Assembly (NCBI RefSeq): GCF_002214565.1
Contig: NZ_CP015106.1
Location: 1,116,001 to 1,180,000 of the forward strand
Length of the DNA: 64,000 nt
DNA from: Thermococcus radiotolerans
GTDB lineage: Archaea > Methanobacteriota_B > Thermococci > Thermococcales > Thermococcaceae
Reading direction: 5' to 3'
The translations under genes and the position numbers were made by a program. Below the pieces are notes generated by a model, which ran no database searches, was not told where the DNA came from, and saw only the letters and a list, made by a program, of their open reading frames with translations. Of this stretch, positions 35,693 through 42,407 are shown piece by piece (position 1 is the stretch's first letter; each line of letters opens with the position of its first letter).

Positions 35693-35739
35693 AGCCGCTG
35701 AAATAACTAGTGATTTAATTAGTTAAATACTTTGCGGCT
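35693..35739. promoter_or_regulatory. Nested inverted repeats over the RHH/ftsZ promoter
   Basis: Inner arms TAACTA (35704-35709) and TAGTTA (35720-35725), and outer arms AGCCGC (35693-35698) and GCGGCT (35734-35739), frame the TATA region. The 11-bp element TAGTGATTTAA (35708-35718) is in the middle. RHH proteins bind inverted repeats, so autoregulation is likely. Confidence 0.5.
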
Positions 35740-35879
35740 GGATGTTAATATTATGATATTATCAATTTCAAAAAATTTTTAGAAAAATCCAAGAATGCAA
35801 AAAATGCTTCAGATCGGCAAAAATCGGGGAGGAGAAAGGGTTTTAACATCGAATATTTCACCCGATTTCGGGGAACTCG

Positions 35880-36287
35880 ATGAAGGGAATAACCGAAAAA
35901 CTTCACATCACAAAAGTGTATGTGGAAGACGCCGAAAAGCTCATCCCGAAGCTTGGGGGGGACGTTCAGATAGTCAGCGCCGAATGCTGGGAGGCTGTGG
36001 CGTTCGCGGCCCTGCTGGCACTCCGCTCATTCGAGAGGGAAACAAATCACGCGAGAACTCTTGGGGGAGAACTGCTGATCCGCCTGGCCGGGACCCTCCA
36101 GATAAAAGACGCCATAGCTCAAAACGGCATAAAAAACGGCGAGAACTATCTGGTGGTCTTCGGAACGCGGGAGAGGGCGTTGGAGGTTCTGCGTGAATTT
36201 GGACTGAACGAGCTCCCGCTCATCGGTTGTGACGAGGAAAAAGTGAAAACTTTTTTTGAAAAAGCCGCACTCGCTGAAGTTTTATAG
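35880..36287 (+). CDS. cgi121: KEOPS complex subunit Cgi121
   Basis: The 135-aa protein fits Cgi121: ECWEAVAFAALLALRSFERE, RTLGGELLIRLAGTLQIKDA (the conserved family core) and VVFGTRERALEVLREFGL. Cgi121 binds the kinase Bud32 and the tRNA CCA end in the t6A-forming KEOPS complex. The preceding 35740-35879 region is AT-rich, with a TATA-like GGTTTTAAC near 35838; the leader carries GGGGAA before the ATG. Confidence 0.88.
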   Translation: MKGITEKLHITKVYVEDAEKLIPKLGGDVQIVSAECWEAVAFAALLALRSFERETNHARTLGGELLIRLAGTLQIKDAIAQNGIKNGENYLVVFGTRERALEVLREFGLNELPLIGCDEEKVKTFFEKAALAEVL

Positions 36288-36371
36288 ATAGCAGGTACCC
36301 AGTTCTGTACCCCTCGGAGGATAGGTTTATAAAATCCCTTCCTCATTTTCGAAGTGCCTGAGGTGATGCTC

Positions 36372-37550
36372 ATGAAGTATAAAAAGCGCAAATATTTCCT
36401 TGCTGGCAGAATAAACCTCATCCAGCGCTCGAAAATCAGGGAGCTTTTTGAGAAGGCTAAGAAGATGGAGGACGTTATCTCCCTGGGCATAGGCGAACCT
36501 GACTTCGATACCCCCGACGTCGTCAAGGAGGCCGCCAAGAGGGCCATCGATGAAGGTTACACTCACTACACGCCCAACGCGGGCATTCCGGAGTTCCGCG
36601 AGGCCATAGCGGAGTACTACAAGACCCACTACAAGGTTGACGTTTCTCCGAACGATATAATCGTGACCGCCGGCGCTTACGAGGCGACCTATCTGGCCTT
36701 CCAGACCCTCCTTGAGCAGGACGATGACGTTATAATCCCCGACCCTGCCTTCGTGTGCTACGTTGAGGACGCGAAGATAGCCGAGGCGGGCATCATCAGG
36801 ATACCCCTCAGGGAGGAGAACGAATTCCAAGTCGACCCGGATGAACTCGTCGAGGCGATAACCAAGCGCACCAGGATGCTGGTTCTCAACTATCCAAACA
36901 ACCCAACGGGCGCGATTCTCAAGAAGAAGACCGTTAAGGCTATAGCCGACATAGCCGAGGATTACAACCTCTACATCCTGAGCGATGAGCCCTACGAGCA
37001 CTTCCTCTACGAGGGGGCGAAGCACTACCCGATGATAAAGTACGCCCCGGACAACACTATTCTGGCGAACAGCTTCTCCAAGACCTTTGCCATGACCGGC
37101 TGGCGCCTCGGATTCACCATAGCCCCAACGCAGGTCATACGGGACATGATAAAGCTCCACGCATACGTCATCGGCAACGTCACCTCGTTCATCCAGATAG
37201 CGGGAATCACGGCCCTCCGCGACAAGCGCAGCTGGGAGGCCGTCAGTGCTATGCGCGAGACCTACGCGGAGAGGAGGAAGCTCGTGCTCAAGCACCTCCA
37301 CAAGATGCCGTACATCACCCCGTTCAAGCCAAAGGGAGCGTTCTACATCTGGGCAAAGATAGACCCCAGCCTGGACATGAGCAGCGAGGACTTCGCCGAC
37401 TGGCTCCTGGAGAACGCGCGCGTCGTCGTCATCCCAGGGACGGCCTTTGGAAAGGCCGGTGAGGGCTGGATAAGGATAAGCTACGCGACCAAGAAGAGCC
37501 AGCTCATCGAGGCAATGCAGAGAATGAACGAGGCACTGTCAAAGCTCTAA
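36372..37550 (+). CDS. PLP-dependent aminotransferase, class I/II
   Basis: The 392-aa fold-type I enzyme has GIGEPDFDTPDVV, the NYPNNPTG segment, LSDEPYEHF (PLP-binding Asp) and the Schiff-base Lys in ANSFSKTFAMTGWRLGF near residue 230, with RISYA near the end binding substrate carboxylate. It probably transfers amino groups among Asp, Ala, aromatic amino acids and 2-oxoglutarate; specificity is not readable. GAGGTGA lies 5 nt before ATG 36372. A TATA-like GGTTTATAAAA lies at about 36324. Confidence 0.93.
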   Translation: MKYKKRKYFLAGRINLIQRSKIRELFEKAKKMEDVISLGIGEPDFDTPDVVKEAAKRAIDEGYTHYTPNAGIPEFREAIAEYYKTHYKVDVSPNDIIVTAGAYEATYLAFQTLLEQDDDVIIPDPAFVCYVEDAKIAEAGIIRIPLREENEFQVDPDELVEAITKRTRMLVLNYPNNPTGAILKKKTVKAIADIAEDYNLYILSDEPYEHFLYEGAKHYPMIKYAPDNTILANSFSKTFAMTGWRLGFTIAPTQVIRDMIKLHAYVIGNVTSFIQIAGITALRDKRSWEAVSAMRETYAERRKLVLKHLHKMPYITPFKPKGAFYIWAKIDPSLDMSSEDFADWLLENARVVVIPGTAFGKAGEGWIRISYATKKSQLIEAMQRMNEALSKL

Positions 37551-37562
37551 CGGGGGAAAGGG

Positions 37563-37826
37563 ATGGACGGCGTTCTGGCCATCTTCTTCGCCATTTTTCT
37601 AGCCGAGCTCGGGGACAAGACCCAGCTGGCAACCATGGCCTTCGCGGCCAGATACGGATGGAAGGTAGCGTTTATGGGGGCCATTCTGGGCCTCGCAGCG
37701 GTTAACCTCATCGGGGCGCTACTCGGCGACAAGCTCGGCGACATGGTGCCCCTCGAGGTTGTTCACAAATTCGCCGGAGCACTTTTCATTGTTTTCGGAA
37801 TCCTCATGATATTCGGAAAGCTCTAG
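37563..37826 (+). CDS. GDT1/UPF0016-like membrane protein, single-repeat form
   Basis: The 87-aa protein holds the GDT1 signature AELGDKTQLATM (E-x-G-D-K-T/S) once, with three membrane helices. GDT1/TMEM165 family proteins usually have two such repeats and move Ca2+, Mn2+ or H+. A single-repeat protein must pair with itself or a second half to form the transporter. It lies 12 bp after the aminotransferase and 12 bp before an MFS gene. Confidence 0.85.
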   Translation: MDGVLAIFFAIFLAELGDKTQLATMAFAARYGWKVAFMGAILGLAAVNLIGALLGDKLGDMVPLEVVHKFAGALFIVFGILMIFGKL

Positions 37827-37838
37827 GAGGGATAAATC

Positions 37839-39044
37839 ATGGACAAACGGTGGAGTTCAGTCCTGCTTGACACGTTGGTCATGACGGCAGGCTTTGGAAC
37901 CCTGACCATGATGGCCGTCGCAAAGCCCGATATAATCGCCCACTTCGGGATAAACAGCGCGGAGTACGAATGGCAGCACATAGCGTACGTCTTTGGTTTG
38001 TTCATAGCGTTCCTTCTCGGCCACACCAGGATATACGAGGGAAGCTTCAAGAAGAGCGTTGCCATAGCACTCAGCTGGGCGGCGATAGCGCAGGCGCTCA
38101 TTCCGCTCGCCCCCAACTGGTACGTCGTCGTCTTCCTCAGGTTCATCCAGGGTTTCGTGGTCACGCTCGTGCCGCTCTTCAGCACCCAGATAGCCCAGTT
38201 CTTCGTTGCCGAGAGGCCCTTTGCGAAGGGTATAATCCTCTCGGGTATCTTCTGGGGCGGTGTGTTCGGAAGCATGAGCGCCAAGTACGCCGTCGCGGAC
38301 TTCGGGTGGAAGGGCGGTTTCTGGGTCACCGTCCTCATAATGTACGCGGTTCTCGCCCTCTGGTGGTTCTTCGTCGAGGACTTCGAGATAATCCACAAGA
38401 CCGAGGGGACCGAGAAGGTAAGCGTCTGGAAGATGCCCTTCACCTGGGTGCTCGGATTCACGTTCTTCCCGGCCCTCTGGGTCATATTCACCATCATAGG
38501 GTTCTCCGCATCCCTCGGCTATGAAATCGGGTGGACGAAGGAGCACGTGGCAACGCTCAGCACGAGCCTCAACATATCCAAGGCGCTCTGGAGCATAGGC
38601 ATGGGCTACGTCGGCTACATGCTGTCCAGGAAGAACCCGAACGCGAGGGGTCTCTTCAAGGCCATCGTGCAGGTCATGATATTCTCCTACGCGGTTGCCT
38701 TCATCGGACTGCTGGTCTACGGCAAGGCCATGCTCGCCGGCAACTACACCCTCGCCCTCGCATCGGTGGTCCTCATCGGAGCCCTCCAGGGAACCGGACC
38801 GGCGTTCTGGACCAGCGCCCCGGCCACGTATCCCAGGAACATCTTCCCGAAGGCCAGCTTCGCCCTTGGTCTCATCTCCAACTCGGCCAACGCCATAGCT
38901 CCAACGATAACGGACGTACTCGCAAGGCAGAGCACCGGCCTGGCCCTGGGAGAACTGGCCCTCATGCCGCTCATAGGAATCCTGACCCTTATAGCGGTCT
39001 CGAGAATGAGGCTCCCGGTGGAGGAGCTCGGAGATGCGGCCTAA
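37839..39044 (+). CDS. MFS transporter
   Basis: The 401-aa protein has about 12 hydrophobic helices in two halves with a cytoplasmic middle loop near residues 185-200 (EDFEIIHKTEGTEK). FIQGFVVTLVPLFSTQIAQF resembles an MFS helix-4/5 region. The substrate is unknown; MFS carriers move sugars, organic acids or drugs. GGAGGG precedes the start. It overlaps the next small membrane protein by 11 bp. Confidence 0.88.
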   Translation: MDKRWSSVLLDTLVMTAGFGTLTMMAVAKPDIIAHFGINSAEYEWQHIAYVFGLFIAFLLGHTRIYEGSFKKSVAIALSWAAIAQALIPLAPNWYVVVFLRFIQGFVVTLVPLFSTQIAQFFVAERPFAKGIILSGIFWGGVFGSMSAKYAVADFGWKGGFWVTVLIMYAVLALWWFFVEDFEIIHKTEGTEKVSVWKMPFTWVLGFTFFPALWVIFTIIGFSASLGYEIGWTKEHVATLSTSLNISKALWSIGMGYVGYMLSRKNPNARGLFKAIVQVMIFSYAVAFIGLLVYGKAMLAGNYTLALASVVLIGALQGTGPAFWTSAPATYPRNIFPKASFALGLISNSANAIAPTITDVLARQSTGLALGELALMPLIGILTLIAVSRMRLPVEELGDAA

Positions 39045-39363
39045 ACCCCTCGTCGTTTCTTTCTTTATCCTTCTTGCGATTTTCTTCTACGGCATAGCCG
39101 CGATGAGTTTCGGGGAGGAGTACACGTTTTTTGGCTACATCCTCGTAGGTAGCGTGCACCTGCTCTTCGCCTACGGGGTCTGGACAGGGCACGAGACAAT
39201 CGTGGACCTCTCGGCGTACATAGCCCTCCTGGACCTTCTCTTCGGGCTCCTCTGGGTGATGGTGGGACTGTCCCTTCCGGCGGTAACGCTAACCCTCCTC
39301 TCGGCGCTGATCCTCTTCGTTCTGATGGACGAAGACGTAAGAACCGAGCTCAAAATGCCGTAG
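39034..39363 (+). CDS. Small membrane protein, unknown
   Basis: The 109-aa protein has four predicted membrane helices (FFILLAIFFYGIAAM, FGYILVGSVHLLFAYGV, YIALLDLLFGLLWVMVGL, LTLLSALILFVLM) and a short charged C-terminal tail. It overlaps the MFS gene end and is probably translated with it. I recognise no family. Confidence 0.65.
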   Translation: MRPKPLVVSFFILLAIFFYGIAAMSFGEEYTFFGYILVGSVHLLFAYGVWTGHETIVDLSAYIALLDLLFGLLWVMVGLSLPAVTLTLLSALILFVLMDEDVRTELKMP

Positions 39364-39415
39364 GCAACCTTTGCCCGCGCAAAGTTTCCTAACGTGGGAG
39401 AAGTATCACTTCAGC

Positions 39416-39431
39416 GGGTTTGAGAGTACAG
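39416..39431 (+). repeat. 16-bp direct repeat, copy 1
   Basis: GGGTTTGAGAGTACAG is identical to the copy at 39848-39863, 432 bp downstream; CACTTC also precedes both at a similar distance. The pair may bound or fill the island. Confidence 0.8.
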
Positions 39432-39570
39432 GAAGCTCTTGGAACAAGCTTCTCCAAAAGCATGTAGCTCATCACAGAGAACGCTCCTGTAACCGATTTT
39501 ACCCCCCAAGTGTCCATTTTTCAAGCGAGAACACTTCGAAGAAACTATTGAACATGGTTTGCTCTCCATT

Positions 39571-39587
39571 GACGCCCTACGGGCGTC
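39571..39587. repeat. Perfect hairpin with 3-nt loop
   Basis: GACGCCC-TAC-GGGCGTC has a 7-bp stem. Read on the minus strand its loop is GTA, the same as the loop of the hairpin at 39784-39800. Confidence 0.75.
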
Positions 39588-39741
39588 GATTTTTAAAGTT
39601 AAACCCACACTCAAAGAGTAACTTGAAAAGTTCTTCTCAACTTTAAAACAGCCATATTGATAATAAATCACGCAGAATTGAGCCATGAAAAAGAGCTACC
39701 AAATTTGATGAAACTTTGCACAAGAAAATTTCTGGGGGTGT

Positions 39742-39888
39742 GGGGGCGTTAGCCCCCCGGAGGATTAAGGAATAAGGAAGGTGGGGAAACGTAGTTTCCC
39801 AGGTTTTTAGAGAAAAAACGGGGTTGTGGGGTGGAACCCCACTTCGGGGGTTTGAGAGTACAGAGAGATAAGGGGGCGGAGCCCCCTT
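39742..39888. repeat. Array of four perfect hairpins at regular spacing
   Basis: The hairpins are GGGGGC-GTTA-GCCCCC (39742-39757), GGGAAAC-GTA-GTTTCCC (39784-39800), GTGGGG-TGGAA-CCCCAC (39826-39842) and AAGGGGGC-GGA-GCCCCCTT (39870-39888). Stems are 6-8 bp with 3-5-nt loops; centres lie 42-45 nt apart. Confidence 0.75.
39848..39863 (+). repeat. 16-bp direct repeat, copy 2
   Basis: Second copy of GGGTTTGAGAGTACAG, located between the third and fourth hairpins of the array. Confidence 0.8.
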
Positions 39889-39899
39889 GTCTTTCGTTG

Positions 39900-39987
39900 T
39901 GGTGCGGGGGACGGGATTTGAACCCGCGAACCCCTACGGGACGGGACCCTAAATCCCGCGCCTTTGGCCAGGCTCGGCAACCCCCGC
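39900..39987 (-). tRNA. tRNA-Leu (anticodon UAG)
   Basis: On the minus strand the acceptor stem GCGGGGG pairs with CCCCCGC. The D-arm is GCCGAGCCTGGCCAAAGGC, the anticodon stem CGGGA/TCCCG encloses TTTAGGG (anticodon TAG), a long class II variable arm follows, and the T-arm is CGGGTTCAAATCCCG. Discriminator A (39903) is followed by an encoded CCA (39900-39902). It reads CUA leucine codons. No intron is seen. The 3' end faces the hairpin island. Confidence 0.95.
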
Positions 39988-40045
39988 GCGGGTTGAACTT
40001 CTCCCCGGCGCTTTAAAAACTTTGAGGGGAAAGGCTTATAAGGAT

Positions 40046-40077
40046 GTAAAGGAAGCTTTACGTAAAGGAAACTTTAC
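40046..40077. promoter_or_regulatory. Tandem palindromic operator of the DUF2178/ABC operon
   Basis: GTAAAGGAAGCTTTAC is followed at once by GTAAAGGAAACTTTAC: two copies of GTAAAG-N4-CTTTAC with no gap. They lie directly downstream of the TATA element GGCTTATAAGG (40033-40043), over the expected start site, where a repressor would block transcription. The XRE-type protein encoded in the operon is the obvious candidate. Confidence 0.8.
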
Positions 40078-40089
40078 ATGGTGATGGGG

Positions 40090-40473
40090 ATGAAAGCCAA
40101 ACACTGGCTCGGCTGGGGAGTGATATTCGCGGTAGTTCTCGGGCTGTTCATCGTGGCCTCGAACAGGGGGAGCGTGCTCCTCGGCGTTGCGGCCCTTTTC
40201 CTTGGCGCGGTTATCGCCACCGCTTACGCTCGCTACCTGGAAAAGATTGGAGAGGTTATCGTTGATGAACGAACTGAAAGGATTGAGGAGAAGAGCCACG
40301 CCTTGACGATGCGCGTCCTCGGCTTTACCATAGCCCTGACTTTCGTTTCGACGAGCATAATTTCCCAGGGCGACCCATTCTGGAAGAGCGCCTCCATTGT
40401 GAGCGGGCTTTTCATGTTCGTCTACGCCCTCGTGCCCCTCTTTGCAAAGGCCCACTATGAAGAGGTGATGTGA
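40090..40473 (+). CDS. DUF2178-like membrane protein, paralogue 1
   Basis: The 127-aa protein has four membrane helices with a charged cytoplasmic hinge after helix 2, VDERTERIEEKSHALTMRVL. The next three proteins carry the same D-E-R-x motif. This layout matches DUF2178-type proteins, often encoded beside small XRE regulators. The C-terminus ends EEVM. GGTGA lies 5 nt before ATG 40090; ATG 40078 abuts the operator. It is the first gene of a seven-gene operon running to 43693. Function unknown. Confidence 0.75.
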   Translation: MKAKHWLGWGVIFAVVLGLFIVASNRGSVLLGVAALFLGAVIATAYARYLEKIGEVIVDERTERIEEKSHALTMRVLGFTIALTFVSTSIISQGDPFWKSASIVSGLFMFVYALVPLFAKAHYEEVM

Positions 40474-40474
40474 G

Positions 40475-40837
40475 ATGAAGTACGAACACCTGCTGGGAAT
40501 TCTCGTTACGGGCATGATAATTGGGCTGGCTTACTCGACGAAGTCCGGGAGGGCTCTCTTAGCCGTGGGAATCTTTGTAGCCGGCTTTTTGCTTAGCTAT
40601 CTGCTCACGTGGTACTACAACTCAAGGATCGAGAGGGTTGAGGACGAGAGGACCGAGTTCATAAGCGCGAAGAGCGCGAGAAACGGCTACGCGGTGATGA
40701 GTTTCCTCCTCTTCCTTGAATACCTCTGGGACTACAGCCAGGGAAACGTCGAGGTGGCAACGAAGCTTATAATTCCCCTCGCTGCAGGGGCAGCGGTGCT
40801 CCTCCTATCGCACTACCACTACGGGAGGGCGATGTGA
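40475..40837 (+). CDS. DUF2178-like membrane protein, paralogue 2
   Basis: The 120-aa paralogue has four helices and the hinge motif VEDERTEFISAKSARNGYAV. It ends HYHYGRAM. It starts 1 bp after the previous stop; GGTGATGTGA, made of the last codons of paralogue 1, is its ribosome binding site. Function unknown. Confidence 0.75.
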   Translation: MKYEHLLGILVTGMIIGLAYSTKSGRALLAVGIFVAGFLLSYLLTWYYNSRIERVEDERTEFISAKSARNGYAVMSFLLFLEYLWDYSQGNVEVATKLIIPLAAGAAVLLLSHYHYGRAM

Positions 40838-41137
40838 ATGAGGGAACTCTTAGGCATCATCGTCCTGATAATCGGGACCCTCACGACCCTTTACCTCGCA
40901 ACGGGCTACCGTAGAAACGTAGGGGAAGGAAGGGATGAGAGGGGCATTTTGATTGACTGTAAAGCCGCCGAAAAGACGGTTCTGCTCATCCAGGCCCTGG
41001 CGGTACTGGAGATACTTTACATCCGCTTTATCGTTGGTGACAGAACAAGTCCCGCCTACCACGGCATACTCTCCATAGCACTCGTGGCCACGCTCGGCTA
41101 CCTCGCCGTCAGGTACCACTACTCACGGGTGATGTGA
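40838..41137 (+). CDS. DUF2178-like membrane protein, paralogue 3
   Basis: The 99-aa paralogue is shorter, with three helices, and keeps the hinge GRDERGILIDCKAAEKTVLL and the C-terminus RYHYSRVM. It follows the previous gene without a gap. A single Cys lies in the hinge. Confidence 0.72.
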   Translation: MRELLGIIVLIIGTLTTLYLATGYRRNVGEGRDERGILIDCKAAEKTVLLIQALAVLEILYIRFIVGDRTSPAYHGILSIALVATLGYLAVRYHYSRVM

Positions 41138-41428
41138 ATGGGGAGCGAGTGGTTGTTTCTTTTCATAGCGGCCGCCACAGTGATATACTGGTTCGCATTC
41201 TACCGCTTCATGAAAGAAACCGGCCAGATGAAGGACGAGCGCGGCAGGAGAATAAATCAGGTCGCCTCCGAGAGAACCCTCATAATCCTTCAGGTTCTGC
41301 TTCTCATAGCCATCCTCGCAGTGGATAACCTCGAATGGCTCGATCCTGCCAAAGTGCTCGCCCTCATTTACGTCGTTGCTATATTCGGACACGCCCTGAT
41401 GAGGTACCACTACTCGAGGGTGATGTGA
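41138..41428 (+). CDS. DUF2178-like membrane protein, paralogue 4
   Basis: The 96-aa paralogue has three helices, hinge MKDERGRRINQVASERTLII and the same C-terminal RYHYSRVM as paralogue 3, which points to recent duplication of these two. It directly precedes the XRE regulator. Confidence 0.72.
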   Translation: MGSEWLFLFIAAATVIYWFAFYRFMKETGQMKDERGRRINQVASERTLIILQVLLLIAILAVDNLEWLDPAKVLALIYVVAIFGHALMRYHYSRVM

Positions 41429-41626
41429 TTGAAGAACCGCCTCCGTGAGCTGAGGGAGGAGTTGGGCATAACCCAGGAGGAGCTGGCGAAAGCCCTTGGA
41501 GTGACGAGGCAGACGATAATAGCCATCGAGAAGGGTCGCTACGACCCATCGCTGAGGCTGGCATTCAAGATAGCGCGCTTTTTCAACAGACGGATTGAAG
41601 AAATCTTTATCTACGAGGAGGGTTAA
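41429..41626 (+). CDS. XRE-family small HTH regulator
   Basis: The 65-aa protein is a bare Cro/C1-type helix-turn-helix: LRELREELGITQEELAKALG, VTRQTIIAIEKGRYDPSL. It starts at TTG, 5 nt after GGTGA. Being small and dimeric by family, it probably binds the tandem palindrome at 40046-40077 and represses the operon. Its place between the membrane proteins and the exporter genes suggests it senses what the operon handles. Confidence 0.9.
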   Translation: MKNRLRELREELGITQEELAKALGVTRQTIIAIEKGRYDPSLRLAFKIARFFNRRIEEIFIYEEG

Positions 41627-41648
41627 AAAGACGTTGGGAGGGCTGGAG

Positions 41649-42407
41649 ATGCCCATGGTTGAAGTTCTGAACCTAGAGAAGGACTACGGAAAGGTAAAGG
41701 CCCTCAAGGGGATAAGCTTCTCAATCAACGAGGGTGAAATCTTTGGGCTCATCGGGCCCAACGGTGCCGGAAAGAGCACCACGCTAAAAATACTCTCGAC
41801 GCTCCTCAAGCCGACGGGAGGAAGCGCGAAGATAGACGGCCACGATGTGGTGAAGGAGGCCGACAAAGTCAGGGAGATTATCAGCTACCTTCCCGAGGAG
41901 GCAGGCGCCTACAAGAACCTCACAGGCTACGAATACCTCCAGTTCATGGCACGGCTCTACGCCAAGGACGAGGAGAAGGCAAGGGAGATGCTCGAGCTGG
42001 GCATTGAGCTCAGCGGCCTGGGAGAGAGGCTGCACGACAAGGTGTCGACGTACTCCAAGGGAATGACGAGGAAGCTCCTCATAGCGAGGGCGCTCATGGT
42101 GCAGCCGAAGCTGGCAATACTGGACGAACCGGCGAGCGGACTGGACATAGTCAACGCATACGCGATAAGGCAGATGATAAGACGCTTTTCAAGGACCGAA
42201 GGAGTCACGTTCCTGCTCTCGAGCCACAACATGCTCGAGGTCGAGTTCCTCTGCCACCGGGTCGCCCTGATAAACAAGGGGCAGATAGTAGAGGTGGGAA
42301 CTCCGAAGGAGCTGAAGGAGAAGTACGACGCAGAGAACCTCGAGGAGGTCTTCATGAGAGCAGTGGGGGCGGACATCAGCGAGCCAATAGGAGGTGAAGG
42401 TGGATGA
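41649..42407 (+). CDS. ABC-2 exporter ATP-binding protein (NatA-like)
   Basis: The 252-aa ATPase has Walker A GPNGAGKST, signature TYSKGMTRKLLIARALM (SKGM in place of SGGQ, as in drug/Na exporter ATPases), Walker B LAILDEPASGLD and switch HN in SSHNMLEVEF. GGGAGGG is 6 nt before ATG 41649; ATG 41655 is an alternative. It overlaps the permease gene by 4 bp. The pair likely exports ions, lipids or a toxic compound. Confidence 0.9.
   Translation: MPMVEVLNLEKDYGKVKALKGISFSINEGEIFGLIGPNGAGKSTTLKILSTLLKPTGGSAKIDGHDVVKEADKVREIISYLPEEAGAYKNLTGYEYLQFMARLYAKDEEKAREMLELGIELSGLGERLHDKVSTYSKGMTRKLLIARALMVQPKLAILDEPASGLDIVNAYAIRQMIRRFSRTEGVTFLLSSHNMLEVEFLCHRVALINKGQIVEVGTPKELKEKYDAENLEEVFMRAVGADISEPIGGEGG

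Larger units (their letters stand above)
39364..39899. other. Gene-free island with GC-rich hairpins and a direct repeat
   Basis: This 536-bp stretch between the small membrane protein and tRNA-Leu has no convincing gene. Its first half is AT-richer than the flanks and contains a perfect hairpin, GACGCCC-TAC-GGGCGTC (39571-39587). Its second half has four perfect hairpins spaced about 42-45 nt (39742-39757, 39784-39800, 39826-39842, 39870-39888). GGGTTTGAGAGTACAG occurs twice (39416-39431 and 39848-39863). The 91-aa frame on the minus strand (39411-39686) lacks a ribosome binding site and a recognisable fold; it may be a relic. The whole looks like remains of a mobile or repetitive element beside a tRNA gene. 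Confidence 0.6.

Noticed and set aside
39411-39686. 91-aa minus-strand frame in the hairpin island as a gene
   Set aside because: No ribosome binding site, no promoter and no recognisable fold; kept only as a possible relic within the island.
39742-39888. CRISPR array in the regular hairpin region
   Set aside because: The repeats are not identical in sequence, spacers are not unique segments of equal length, and no cas genes are nearby.
39364-39987. Integrated element with att site at the tRNA-Leu 3' end
   Set aside because: I found no duplicate of the tRNA 3' sequence in the island and no integrase gene.
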